Shown here: in pieces, positions 16,930-24,588 of the stretch | How positions within the stretch are numbered: position 1 is the stretch's first letter | Layout: every line of letters begins with the position of its first letter | Assembly (NCBI RefSeq): GCF_029637605.1 | Contig: NZ_CP121261.1 | Span: forward strand, 930,001 to 994,000 | DNA from: Achromobacter spanius | GTDB lineage: Bacteria; Pseudomonadota; Gammaproteobacteria; Burkholderiales; Burkholderiaceae_B | DNA length: 64,000 bases | Direction of reading: 5' to 3' | Notes under the pieces: generated by a model | Database searches by the model: none | The model's input: only the letters and a program-made list of their open reading frames with translations | Told to the model about the DNA's origin: nothing | Program-made: the position numbers and the translations under genes

Positions 16930-17847
16930 ATGGACTGGAACCTGCTGCGCACGTTCATGTTCGTTGTGCAAGAGCGCGGCGTGGGCCGCGCGGCGCAGGC
17001 GCTGCATCTGAGCCAGCCGGCGGTGAGCCAGGCGCTGAAGCGCCTTGAAGACGCAGTGGGGGGCTTGCTGCTGCACCGGCGCAACGGCGAATTCCGCCTG
17101 ACGGGCCTGGGCGATGAAATCTACGCCATCGCCCGCGACATGTACGGCACGATGGCGCGCATTGAAAACGCCGCCACCCAGGACCGGGCCGAAATCGCCG
17201 GCACCTTGCGGTTGCTGGTGATGAGCAAGGTGCAAAGCCCGGCTTACGACGACTTTCTGGCGCAGTTCCATCGGCGCTACCCCAAGATTGAATTCCATGT
17301 AGACGTGCTGCCCAGCGCCGCCATCCTGGACGCGCTGGCCAAGCGCGTGCCCGCCTTGGGCATCTGCCTGTGCCGCCATCCGGTCGATGCGCTGGAGCGC
17401 CGGCTGTTTCTGCGACACCGCTACGCGGTCGTCTGCGGCCGCCATCACCCGCTGTTTTCCAAGCCGCGCGTCAGTCTTGAAGACCTGATGGACCAGAACT
17501 TCGTATGCTTTGCCAGCGACCAGATTGGCGATACGCTGTCGCCCTTGACGATCTTTCGCGATCAGCAGGGGTTTACGGGGCGCATCGTGGGCACGTCGCC
17601 AAATATTGAAGAGATTCGCCGCATGGTGGTGGCGGGCATCGGCTTGAGCTTTTTGCCGGAACACCTGATCCGCCAGGACGTCATGGGCGGCGACCTGCGC
17701 CGGCTGCCGCCGGCTGAGTCGGTTGCCGAGATCGATGTGTTCCTGACCTGGCATAAGCAGCGCAAGCTGACGGCGGTGGAAGTGGCCTATCTCAGCGCCT
17801 TTGATCGTTTCTTGAACCGCACGCCGCTGGATTCGCGCGCGGGTTGA
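16930..17847 (+). CDS. LysR family transcriptional regulator
   Basis: The 305-residue protein has the N-terminal winged helix (DWNLLRTFMFVVQERGVGRAAQALHLSQPAVSQALKRLE) and a C-terminal effector domain. The reading frame is open from 16804. ATG at 16930 gives the usual LysR length and leaves room for a promoter after the terminator; ATG at 16876 is the alternative. No clear ribosome site is visible at either. The gene lies downstream of the transporter-deacetylase pair and probably controls it through the inverted repeat at 14350-14366 (inference). Confidence 0.88.
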   Translation: MDWNLLRTFMFVVQERGVGRAAQALHLSQPAVSQALKRLEDAVGGLLLHRRNGEFRLTGLGDEIYAIARDMYGTMARIENAATQDRAEIAGTLRLLVMSKVQSPAYDDFLAQFHRRYPKIEFHVDVLPSAAILDALAKRVPALGICLCRHPVDALERRLFLRHRYAVVCGRHHPLFSKPRVSLEDLMDQNFVCFASDQIGDTLSPLTIFRDQQGFTGRIVGTSPNIEEIRRMVVAGIGLSFLPEHLIRQDVMGGDLRRLPPAESVAEIDVFLTWHKQRKLTAVEVAYLSAFDRFLNRTPLDSRAG

Positions 17848-17922
17848 ACCTTTGAATTCAAAAACAGGCGGGGCAGGTGATCCACACCAACCCCGCCATC
17901 ACGACACTTCCTGGAGAGACAA

Positions 17923-19218
17923 ATGACTGAACCGAAGAAACCCAATTGGCGTTTGGAAACCGTGGCCGTGCATGGCGGCTACCGCCCGGATCCGACGACG
18001 CGCGCCGTGGCGGTGCCCATCTACCAGACCGTGGCCTACGCTTTCGACGATACGCAGCATGGCGCCGACCTGTTCGACCTGAAGGTGCCCGGCAACATCT
18101 ACACGCGCATCATGAACCCCACGACCGACGTGCTGGAGCAGCGCGTGGCGGCCCTGGAAGGCGGCATTGCGGCGCTGGCGCTGGCCTCGGGCCAGTCGGC
18201 CGTCACCTACGCCATCATGACCATCGCCGAAGCGGGCGACAACATCGTGTCGTCCAGCACGCTGTACGGCGGCACCTACAACCTGTTCGCGCATACGCTT
18301 CCGCAATACGGCATCACCACGCGCTTTGCCAACCCCAGCGACCTGGCCGCCTTCGAAGCGCAGATCGATGAGCGCACCAAGGCCATCTTCGCGGAATCGG
18401 TCGGCAACCCGTTGGGCAACATCACGGACATCGCCGCGCTGGCCGACCTGGCGCACCGCCACGGCCTGCCGCTGATCGTGGACAACACCGTGCCGTCGCC
18501 GTACCTGCTGCGCCCCATCGAGCATGGCGCCGACATCGTGGTGCAGTCGCTAACCAAGTACCTGGGTGGACACGGCACCAGCCTGGGCGGCGCCATTATT
18601 GATTCGGGCAAGTTCCCGTGGGCCGAGCACAAGGCCCGCTTCAAGCGCCTGAACGAACCGGACGTCAGCTACCACGGCGTGGTCTACACGGAAGCCTTTG
18701 GCGCGGCCGCCTACATTGGCCGCGCGCGCGTCGTGCCGCTGCGCAATACGGGGGCTGCGATTTCACCGTTCAATTCGTTCCAGATTCTGCAGGGCATCGA
18801 AACGCTGGCGTTGCGCGTGGACCGCATTGTTGAAAACGCGGTGAAGGTCGCGAACTTCCTGCGCGAACACCCGAAGGTGGAATGGGTCAACTACGCGGGC
18901 CTGCCGGATCACCCCGACCACGCCCTGGCGCAGAAATACCTGGGTGGCAAGGTGCCGGGCTTGTTCACCTTTGGCGTGAAGGGCGGCCGCGATGCCGGTG
19001 CGCGCTTCCAGGACGCGCTGCAACTGTTCACGCGCCTGGTCAACATCGGAGATTCCAAGTCCCTGGCGACGCACCCGGCGTCCACCACGCACCGCCAACT
19101 GAATCCGGAAGAGCTGCAAAAGGCCGGCGTGCGCGAAGAAACCGTGCGCTTGTCGATTGGCATTGAGCACATTGACGACCTGATCGCTGATCTGGAGCAG
19201 GCACTGGCGCAAGTCTGA
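17923..19218 (+). CDS. metY: O-acetylhomoserine sulfhydrylase (aminocarboxypropyltransferase)
   Basis: The 431-residue PLP enzyme of the Cys/Met metabolism family begins WRLETVAVHGGYRPDPTT and contains YTRIMNPTTDVLEQRVAALEGG and the PLP lysine in QSLTKYLGGHGTSLGG. At over 420 residues it fits the O-acetylhomoserine class better than cystathionine enzymes (about 390). It makes homocysteine from O-acetylhomoserine and sulfide in methionine synthesis. GGAGAG eight bases upstream supports the ATG at 17923. The 75-bp leader shows no riboswitch that I recognise. Downstream gene is convergent, with eight bases between stop codons. Confidence 0.92.
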   Translation: MTEPKKPNWRLETVAVHGGYRPDPTTRAVAVPIYQTVAYAFDDTQHGADLFDLKVPGNIYTRIMNPTTDVLEQRVAALEGGIAALALASGQSAVTYAIMTIAEAGDNIVSSSTLYGGTYNLFAHTLPQYGITTRFANPSDLAAFEAQIDERTKAIFAESVGNPLGNITDIAALADLAHRHGLPLIVDNTVPSPYLLRPIEHGADIVVQSLTKYLGGHGTSLGGAIIDSGKFPWAEHKARFKRLNEPDVSYHGVVYTEAFGAAAYIGRARVVPLRNTGAAISPFNSFQILQGIETLALRVDRIVENAVKVANFLREHPKVEWVNYAGLPDHPDHALAQKYLGGKVPGLFTFGVKGGRDAGARFQDALQLFTRLVNIGDSKSLATHPASTTHRQLNPEELQKAGVREETVRLSIGIEHIDDLIADLEQALAQV

Positions 19219-19226
19219 ACGCAGCC

Positions 19227-19685
19227 CTATTTGCTCCCGTTCCTGCCCGCCTTGGGGCAGACCATGGCGCGCAAGGAGCGCTGGACGGGGTCACGCGCCA
19301 CGGGGGCATTGTGGATGTCCGCCACCGGAATCGATTCGACTACCGCGCCGGTGGCGTCGCTGCCGGCGTAGTGCCGGGTTTCGGTAACCGTATAGGTGTC
19401 GGTGGTGCAGTTCAAGGTGATGAGCTGCGCCACCGACCGGTACGTCTGGCCAGTGGTTTCCGACACGCGCTGTTGCGCATAAAACCATGCGACCGTCACG
19501 GCCATGACAGCAGGCTTGTCGGACACGCGCGTAACCGACGCGCTGTCGTAGAACACGCCGGGCATGGCCTGCGGGTCTAGCGGCGTCCATAAGACTGCGG
19601 GGGCGGCGGCGCGCGCCATGGGTACCCAGACGGCGGCTCCCAGCAGAGCCAGGGCGATGAAAAGCGGTGCATGCCTTGCGATCAT
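19227..19685 (-). CDS. Secreted protein resembling surface-adhesin protein E
   Basis: The 152-residue product has a signal peptide with cleavage near ARAAAP (about residue 27). The mature part runs VLWTPLDPQAMPGVFYDSASV, followed by a beta-rich stretch with one Cys in LITLNCTTDTYTV and another in AMVCP near the end, which could form a disulfide. This pattern resembles the surface-adhesin E/CNP1-like domain: small exported proteins of unknown role in many betaproteobacteria. Match is by eye and adhesive function is not implied. Divergent from the next gene. Confidence 0.6.
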   Translation of the reverse strand: MIARHAPLFIALALLGAAVWVPMARAAAPAVLWTPLDPQAMPGVFYDSASVTRVSDKPAVMAVTVAWFYAQQRVSETTGQTYRSVAQLITLNCTTDTYTVTETRHYAGSDATGAVVESIPVADIHNAPVARDPVQRSLRAMVCPKAGRNGSK

Positions 19686-19831
19686 GTCGGGATTCCGTGG
19701 GCGGCCGGTGCAGCGTAAGAGGATGTCACGCCAGTATAGAGAACGTCAGGCAACACGCTATAGTTTCGCCCATTCCCTTTAAAAGATACCGGCCAAATGG
19801 CGGGTGTACGCGCATCAGAAGCCCTGCCTCC

Positions 19832-21154
19832 ATGAACCTTAGACTGCTTGCCAGCGGTGTTGCGATTGCCGTCGCGGGGGTGATCGGGTATGGCATCCAC
19901 CAACTGGTTCCGCTGGGTCAGCCGCTGGCGCGCAGCGAAATCATCGGCGAACTCAATGGACCGGCGCTGGCCTCGTCGTCCCGGGTGGCGCTGCAACGCT
20001 ACGGCGAACGGCAACTGCTGATCGGGCAGCGCCTGGTGTCCGCGCAGGACATGGCGGCGCTGGATGCGGCACCCATGCTGGACGCGCTGGTGCCCGCTTT
20101 CAGCACACGCCAGCCCAACCCCTGGCTGGTGGCCGACACGCGCAACCTGATCTACGGCGGCCACGGCACGGGCGCGTTCAACCTGCTGGGCTCGATCAGC
20201 GGGGATGCGGGCGTCAGCCTGATCGGGTCGCCGCAAGGGCACGAGCTGTACCTGGTGACCGCCGCTGAACGCCTTGCCGGCCCGGACGGGCTGGCCGGCA
20301 ACTGGGAAATATTACGATCCAACGACTTTGGCAAGACCTGGGCGCTGGCGCCGGACGTGGTGCTGGGCCTGCCGCTGCGGCACACGGTATTCCTGACGTC
20401 GGACCGCGTGATTGCCCTGCAACGTCATGACGGGCGCCAGCGCTTGATGGTCAGCCAGGACGGCGCCCGCCATTGGTCCGCCACCTTGCTGGACGAGCAG
20501 GTCTGGCCGGACGGGGTGGCGTTCGAGCGCGGCTTTCGCGACCGCCTGGCCAGGGAAGGCGGCGCGGGCGCGGAAGACCAACTGGCTTACGACTGGTCGC
20601 TCTATCCGCTGGACGAGCACCGTGCGGTGGGATGGAGCTGGCGCACGCGGATCAGCCTGGATGCCTCGGCCAAGAACCAGGTGTTGGAAACGCGGCGTTT
20701 TGAAGTCGACCTGCAAAACGGGGCATCGCCCGCGTTTCGCATTGCGCAGGACGTGCCGCCTGTGCCGGCACAGGCGGCCGAGGCCAATGTCACGCGCGAC
20801 CAGGCGGTGTTCGAGACCTGGGGCGACGCCATCTACGAACTGGACAAGGCCGAACCCAGCTGGCACCGGCGCGCGGCCTCGCCCATGGTGCAAGGCAAGC
20901 CCAGCTGGATAGACGATGCCTGGTTCGGCCCGAATGCCTGGGTCATCAAGACCTACGCCGACCATCTGTTTTCGTTCAACGAATACACCAAGACCTATTT
21001 CTATACACGCGACCAGGGCAAGACCTGGCGCCCGTTCCAGATCCCGCAGGACGTGGAGATCGGCCTGCTGGGCCTGGACGCCACGGGCGACGCGCTGCTG
21101 TCGCTGGCCGAGCGCGACGGCAAGACGGTGATTCGGCGGTATCCGCTGGATTGA
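19832..21154 (+). CDS. Membrane-anchored or exported Asp-box (BNR) repeat protein
   Basis: This protein has 440 residues from ATG 19832; the frame extends further upstream but the hydrophobic N terminus LRLLASGVAIAVAGVIGYGIHQL starts here and looks like a signal anchor. At least three Asp-box motifs (S-x-D-x-G-x-x-W) are visible: RSNDFGKTW, SQDGARHWS and TRDQGKTWRPF. Such repeats build beta-propellers in sialidases and other exo-glycosidases, in the Ycf48-type assembly factor family, and in proteins of unknown role. No sialidase FRIP or catalytic set was identified. Function unknown. Confidence 0.7.
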   Translation: MNLRLLASGVAIAVAGVIGYGIHQLVPLGQPLARSEIIGELNGPALASSSRVALQRYGERQLLIGQRLVSAQDMAALDAAPMLDALVPAFSTRQPNPWLVADTRNLIYGGHGTGAFNLLGSISGDAGVSLIGSPQGHELYLVTAAERLAGPDGLAGNWEILRSNDFGKTWALAPDVVLGLPLRHTVFLTSDRVIALQRHDGRQRLMVSQDGARHWSATLLDEQVWPDGVAFERGFRDRLAREGGAGAEDQLAYDWSLYPLDEHRAVGWSWRTRISLDASAKNQVLETRRFEVDLQNGASPAFRIAQDVPPVPAQAAEANVTRDQAVFETWGDAIYELDKAEPSWHRRAASPMVQGKPSWIDDAWFGPNAWVIKTYADHLFSFNEYTKTYFYTRDQGKTWRPFQIPQDVEIGLLGLDATGDALLSLAERDGKTVIRRYPLD

Positions 21155-21194
21155 AGCGCGGTCAGCATGCTTCAACGTGACGCGTAAACCTGAA

Positions 21195-21246
21195 ACGCCT
21201 GCACGAAGCACCTGCACGCAGCACCTGTATCAAGCACCTGCATCAC
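21195..21246. repeat. Four 13-bp tandem repeats between converging genes
   Basis: Units of 13 bp begin at 21195, 21208, 21221 and 21234; three carry GCACCTG and the first a degenerate version. They lie 40 bp past the stop of the upstream gene and just before the stop of the facing UspA gene. Confidence 0.7.
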
Positions 21247-21276
21247 GCGCCAGCGGCTGCCGCCATGTTGCCCGCG

Positions 21277-21696
21277 TCAGACCACCAGCACCGGGCAGGG
21301 CGCGTGCGCGATGATCCGGCTGCTGACGGACCCCATCAACGCATTCATCAAGGGACTGCGGTGATGTGAGCCCAGCACGATGGCGTTGGCCTTGACGCGC
21401 GTCGCGTAGTCGACGATTTTCCCGGGCGTGAAGCCGGTCATCTCGTGGCATTCGTAGTTCACGTTGCCGTGGCGCAGGATGTCCACCACCGAGCGCATCG
21501 CCTTGTCGCTTTCTTCGTGGTGCCAGGCATCGACTTCGTCCTTGCCGACGAATGACACGACATCCCCCCGGACCTCGGGCTCGCAATGCACCACATGCAC
21601 GATGAAATCGCGGTTCAGCAATGGGGTGGCGACCAGGTAGCGGGCCGCCTCATCGCTATACGTCGATCCGTCGGTGGCAAGAATGATCGTGTTCAT
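21277..21696 (-). CDS. Universal stress protein (UspA family)
   Basis: This single-domain UspA protein of 139 residues has the N-terminal IILATDGSTYSDEAARYL and the C-terminal nucleotide-binding pattern VLGSHHRSPLMNALMGSVSSRIIAHAPCPVLVV (G-2x-G-9x-G-S/T type, with His replacing the first Gly region). The ATG at 21696 overlaps the TerC stop codon as ATGA, so the two are translationally coupled. USPs usually act in stress survival, some binding ATP. Its pairing with a TerC ion transporter suggests a shared pH, metal or oxidative stress response. Confidence 0.88.
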   Translation of the reverse strand: MNTIILATDGSTYSDEAARYLVATPLLNRDFIVHVVHCEPEVRGDVVSFVGKDEVDAWHHEESDKAMRSVVDILRHGNVNYECHEMTGFTPGKIVDYATRVKANAIVLGSHHRSPLMNALMGSVSSRIIAHAPCPVLVV

Positions 21697-22700
21697 GGCT
21701 GCTCTCCGGTTTGGGGCTTCTTCACGTCGTTGCGGGCGGCGGTGGCCTTCCGCTTTGGCCGGGCCAGGCTGGCGCCAATCGAGGCCGCCAGGACCAGCCC
21801 GATAATGCCTAGCGACCAATGCACCGGCACGTGCATCCACTGTGCCGCCAGCATCTTGGCGCCGATGATCATCAGTACGACAGCCAAGCCGTACTTCAGA
21901 TAATGGAAGCGGTCCACCATGTCGGCCAGCAGGAAGTACAGCGCCCGCAAGCCCATGATGGCGAAGATGTTTGATGTGAAAACGATAAAGGGGTCGGTGG
22001 TGATCGCGAAGATGGCGGGAATGCTGTCCACCGCGAAGACCACGTCCGTCGCTTCGATCATCAGCAGCACCACGAACATGGGGGTCGCGTAGCGCAGCCC
22101 GTCTATCCGCACGAAGAAGGCCTGGCCGTGATAGTCCTTGGTGATCCGCATGGTTGCCCGCATGAACCGCACCATGGGGTTCTGCGCGATATCGGGCTGC
22201 CGGCCCGCCACGGCCAGCATCCTGGCGCCGCTCAGCACCAGGAAGGCGCCCAGCACATAGAACATCCACACGAACTGGGTCAGCAGCCATACGCCCGCCA
22301 GTATCATCCCGATGCGCATGAAGATGGCGCCCATCACGCCGTACAGCAGCACCCGCCGCTGCAATTCGGCGGGCACCGCGAAGTAGGTGAAGATCAGGGA
22401 AAACACGAACATGTTGTCCGCGGACAGGGACAGTTCGATGAGATAGCCGGTGAAGAACTCCAGCGTCTTTTGATTGGCCACCGCGCGGCTCATGTTGGCG
22501 TCCAGCCACCACCACATCAGCAGGCCGAACAGCGTTGCCAGTGACGACCAGGCAAGCACCCAGCACAGCGCTTCCCGAGACGACACGCGGTGCGCCTGGC
22601 GTCCGCCCAGCGCATACAGATCCAGCGCCAGTACGGCCACCACGAAAACGATGAACCCGACCCACATCGGCAGGGTGGCAAATGTTTCTACCTGGCTCAT
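21693..22700 (-). CDS. TerC family integral membrane protein (Alx-like)
   Basis: The 335-residue protein has about nine transmembrane segments with TerC acidic membrane motifs ELSLSADNMFVFSLIF and MIEATDVVFAVDSIPAIFAITTDPFIVFTSN. It is close in length to E. coli Alx, which exports manganese and responds to alkaline pH. GGAGG seven bases upstream supports ATG at 22700; the longer frame to 22736 adds only a basic run. It overlaps uspA and is divergent from an NhaR-type regulator, consistent with pH or cation control. No yybP-ykoY manganese riboswitch is recognisable in its 117-base leader. Confidence 0.88.
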   Translation of the reverse strand: MSQVETFATLPMWVGFIVFVVAVLALDLYALGGRQAHRVSSREALCWVLAWSSLATLFGLLMWWWLDANMSRAVANQKTLEFFTGYLIELSLSADNMFVFSLIFTYFAVPAELQRRVLLYGVMGAIFMRIGMILAGVWLLTQFVWMFYVLGAFLVLSGARMLAVAGRQPDIAQNPMVRFMRATMRITKDYHGQAFFVRIDGLRYATPMFVVLLMIEATDVVFAVDSIPAIFAITTDPFIVFTSNIFAIMGLRALYFLLADMVDRFHYLKYGLAVVLMIIGAKMLAAQWMHVPVHWSLGIIGLVLAASIGASLARPKRKATAARNDVKKPQTGEQP

Positions 22701-22714
22701 CCGTCGCCTCCACA

Positions 22715-22750
22715 AATACGAGGACCGTCTGCTCAAACACCAATACGAGG
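22715..22750. promoter_or_regulatory. Direct repeats between terC and the NhaR-type gene
   Basis: AATACGAGG occurs at 22715-22723 and 22742-22750, start points 27 bp apart, each followed by a similar tail ending in TCT. They sit in the divergent promoter region and could be regulator sites, or simply a local duplication. Confidence 0.3.
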
Positions 22751-22817
22751 CCAGTCTAGAGCGCCTCTATTCTTCGGACAATTCGCATAACATGAACCCA
22801 TAGTCAGATTTTTTGGA

Positions 22818-23747
22818 ATGATCGCCATGGTCACTCTCAACTACAAGCATCTGCGCTATTTCTGGGTGGTCGCCAAGGCCGGCAGCATTGCCCGCGCGGC
22901 ACAGCAATTGCAGCGCACGGCGCAATCCATCAGCGGCCAGTTGCAAGACCTGGAAGACGCGCTGGGCTCGGCGCTGTTCAGGCGAGTGGGGCGGGGGTTG
23001 GAACTGACGGACATCGGTCGCCGGACGCTGCAATACGCGGACCGCATCTTCACCCTGGGCGATGAACTGCTGGACGATCTGCGTAACCGCCCCGCGCGGC
23101 AAACCCTGGATTTCAGGCTGGGCATTGCTGAAGGCGTACCCAAATCGCTGGTGTACCGGATGATCGAGCCGGTGTTGCAGCTGGAAGAGAACGTGCGGCT
23201 GATCTGCCGTGAAGGGCGGCTGGCCTTTTTGCTGGCGGACCTGGCGGTGCACCGCTACGACATGGTGATTGCTGACCGCCCGATGCCCAGTCATTTGAAC
23301 GTGCGCGGCTTTAGCCACTTGCTGGGCGAAAGCAGCCTGACGTTTTTTGGCGCGCCCGCCTTGCTGGAACAGTTGCCGGGCCGCTTTCCCAAGATGCTGG
23401 ATCAGGCGCCTTTCCTGTTGCCGGGCGAAGACGCGGCGATTCGCCTGCGGCTGCTGCAATGGTTTGACGAACACAATATCCGCCCGCGCATCGTGGGCGA
23501 ATTCGATGACAGCGCCTTGCTGAATGCGTTTGGCCAAACCGGCGTGGGCCTGTTCGCCGCGCCGACCGCCACGGCCGCCTTTCTGGTCAAACAGTATCGG
23601 GTGCGGTCCATTGGCAGCGCCCGTGCGGTCAAGGAACAGCTTTACGCGCTGACCACCGAACGGCAGTTGCAGCACCCGGCCATCATTGCGCTTAGCAAGG
23701 CGGCGCAGGAAGACATCTTCGGCGCATCAACACCGGCGCAAGGGTAA
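22818..23747 (+). CDS. nhaR: NhaR-type LysR regulator
   Basis: The 309-residue protein starts NYKHLRYFWVVAKAGSIARAAQQLQ and continues SISGQLQDLEDALGSALFRRVGRGLELTDIGR. The YFW motif, the GRGLE motif and the later GEFDDSALLNAFGQ and LTTERQLQHPAI segments match E. coli NhaR, activator of the sodium/proton antiporter nhaA and of pgaABCD. There is no nhaA here; the divergent target is terC-uspA. ATG at 22827 is an alternative start nine bases in. Family membership is fairly sure; the regulated stimulus (Na+, pH) is inferred. Confidence 0.8.
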   Translation: MIAMVTLNYKHLRYFWVVAKAGSIARAAQQLQRTAQSISGQLQDLEDALGSALFRRVGRGLELTDIGRRTLQYADRIFTLGDELLDDLRNRPARQTLDFRLGIAEGVPKSLVYRMIEPVLQLEENVRLICREGRLAFLLADLAVHRYDMVIADRPMPSHLNVRGFSHLLGESSLTFFGAPALLEQLPGRFPKMLDQAPFLLPGEDAAIRLRLLQWFDEHNIRPRIVGEFDDSALLNAFGQTGVGLFAAPTATAAFLVKQYRVRSIGSARAVKEQLYALTTERQLQHPAIIALSKAAQEDIFGASTPAQG

Positions 23748-23765
23748 ACGTCGGCGCCAGCGTCG

Positions 23766-24455
23766 TCAGGCGGCCAGCACGTAGTCGGGATAGCGTTTGC
23801 AGATCTCGGCCACCTGGCTCAGGGTGCCGGACAGATGTTCGCGCAGCACCTGTTGCGCTCGCGCGGGTTCCTGCGCCCGGATCGCATCCAGCAAGCGTTG
23901 ATGGTCGTCCATGATGCGTTCGGCCTTGCCGGCTTCGGGCAGGTGCAGCCGGCGCAGGCGGTCCAGATGGCCGCTGTAGCGCTGCTCAAGCTCCCATAGG
24001 CTCGTCACGCCCGCGGCAATGTGCATGTCGCGGTGAAAGGCCTGGTCGGCGTCAATGAACTGCTGGTATTCGCCATTGGCGTGGCTGATGCGTTGCAGGT
24101 CGATGCTGGTTTGCAGGCGCTTGTGCAAGGCCGCGTCGGACTGCTGCGCCAGCAGGTGCACGATTTCCAGTTCCAGCGATTGCCGAAGGAAGTGCGCCTG
24201 GCGCGCGGCGGGAATGTCGATGCGGCTGACCACCGTGGTGTGCTGCGGGTAGATCTCGACCAGCGCCTCTTCGGCCAGCCGCATCAACGCATCGCGGATG
24301 GGGGTTTGGCTCAGGCCATAGCTTTCAGCCAGCGTCACGCGCGACAGCGGGGCGCCGGGCGCAAGTTCCAGCGACACGATCTGTTCGCGTAGATGTTCGA
24401 AGACCTGGGGCGCGGCGTGGCGCGAGCGGTCCAGTCTGAGCTTGGGGCTTTGCAT
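23766..24455 (-). CDS. GntR family regulator (FadR/VanR subfamily, FCD domain)
   Basis: This 229-residue protein has the GntR winged helix (QVFEHLREQIVSLELAPGAPLS, then LAESYGLSQTPIRDALMRLAEEALV) and an all-helical FCD ligand domain, with the metal-ligand type pattern DxxFHRDMH followed by ERIMDDHQRLLDAI. Start at 24455 fits the family; the longer frame adds an unlikely leader. It is divergent from a dehydratase operon, with a perfect palindrome between them. It probably represses that operon until a sugar-acid ligand binds. Confidence 0.88.
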   Translation of the reverse strand: MQSPKLRLDRSRHAAPQVFEHLREQIVSLELAPGAPLSRVTLAESYGLSQTPIRDALMRLAEEALVEIYPQHTTVVSRIDIPAARQAHFLRQSLELEIVHLLAQQSDAALHKRLQTSIDLQRISHANGEYQQFIDADQAFHRDMHIAAGVTSLWELEQRYSGHLDRLRRLHLPEAGKAERIMDDHQRLLDAIRAQEPARAQQVLREHLSGTLSQVAEICKRYPDYVLAA

Positions 24456-24519
24456 CAGGGGGCCTGACGGGAGTACGGTAGGAAAGCCCGCAGTGTAGCG
24501 GGTTTTCACCTAGCTGACG

Positions 24520-24535
24520 CACTAATGTATTAGTG
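24520..24535. promoter_or_regulatory. Probable GntR operator
   Basis: CACTAAT and ATTAGTG flank GT, giving a perfect 16-bp inverted repeat in the gap between the divergent GntR gene (ending at 24455) and the dehydratase (24589). FadR-type regulators typically bind short palindromes of this size, and the site would control both directions. Confidence 0.65.
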
Positions 24536-24588
24536 TTTAAATGGCTCCATTCCACCCTGTCATTGCTCCCAATTCCCCCATACCCCCT

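Noticed and set aside
17848..17922. SAM-type riboswitch before the O-acetylhomoserine sulfhydrylase
   Set aside because: The 75-base leader shows no SAM riboswitch consensus that I recognise; it has only a normal GGAGAG ribosome site.
19667..19831. N-terminal extension of the Asp-box protein in the same open frame
   Set aside because: The extension overlaps the divergent gene's start and lacks coding character, while ATG 19832 begins directly at a hydrophobic signal anchor.
22701..22817. Possible yybP-ykoY manganese riboswitch before terC
   Set aside because: The leader is short and lacks the conserved motif and stem pattern; only two direct repeats are visible.
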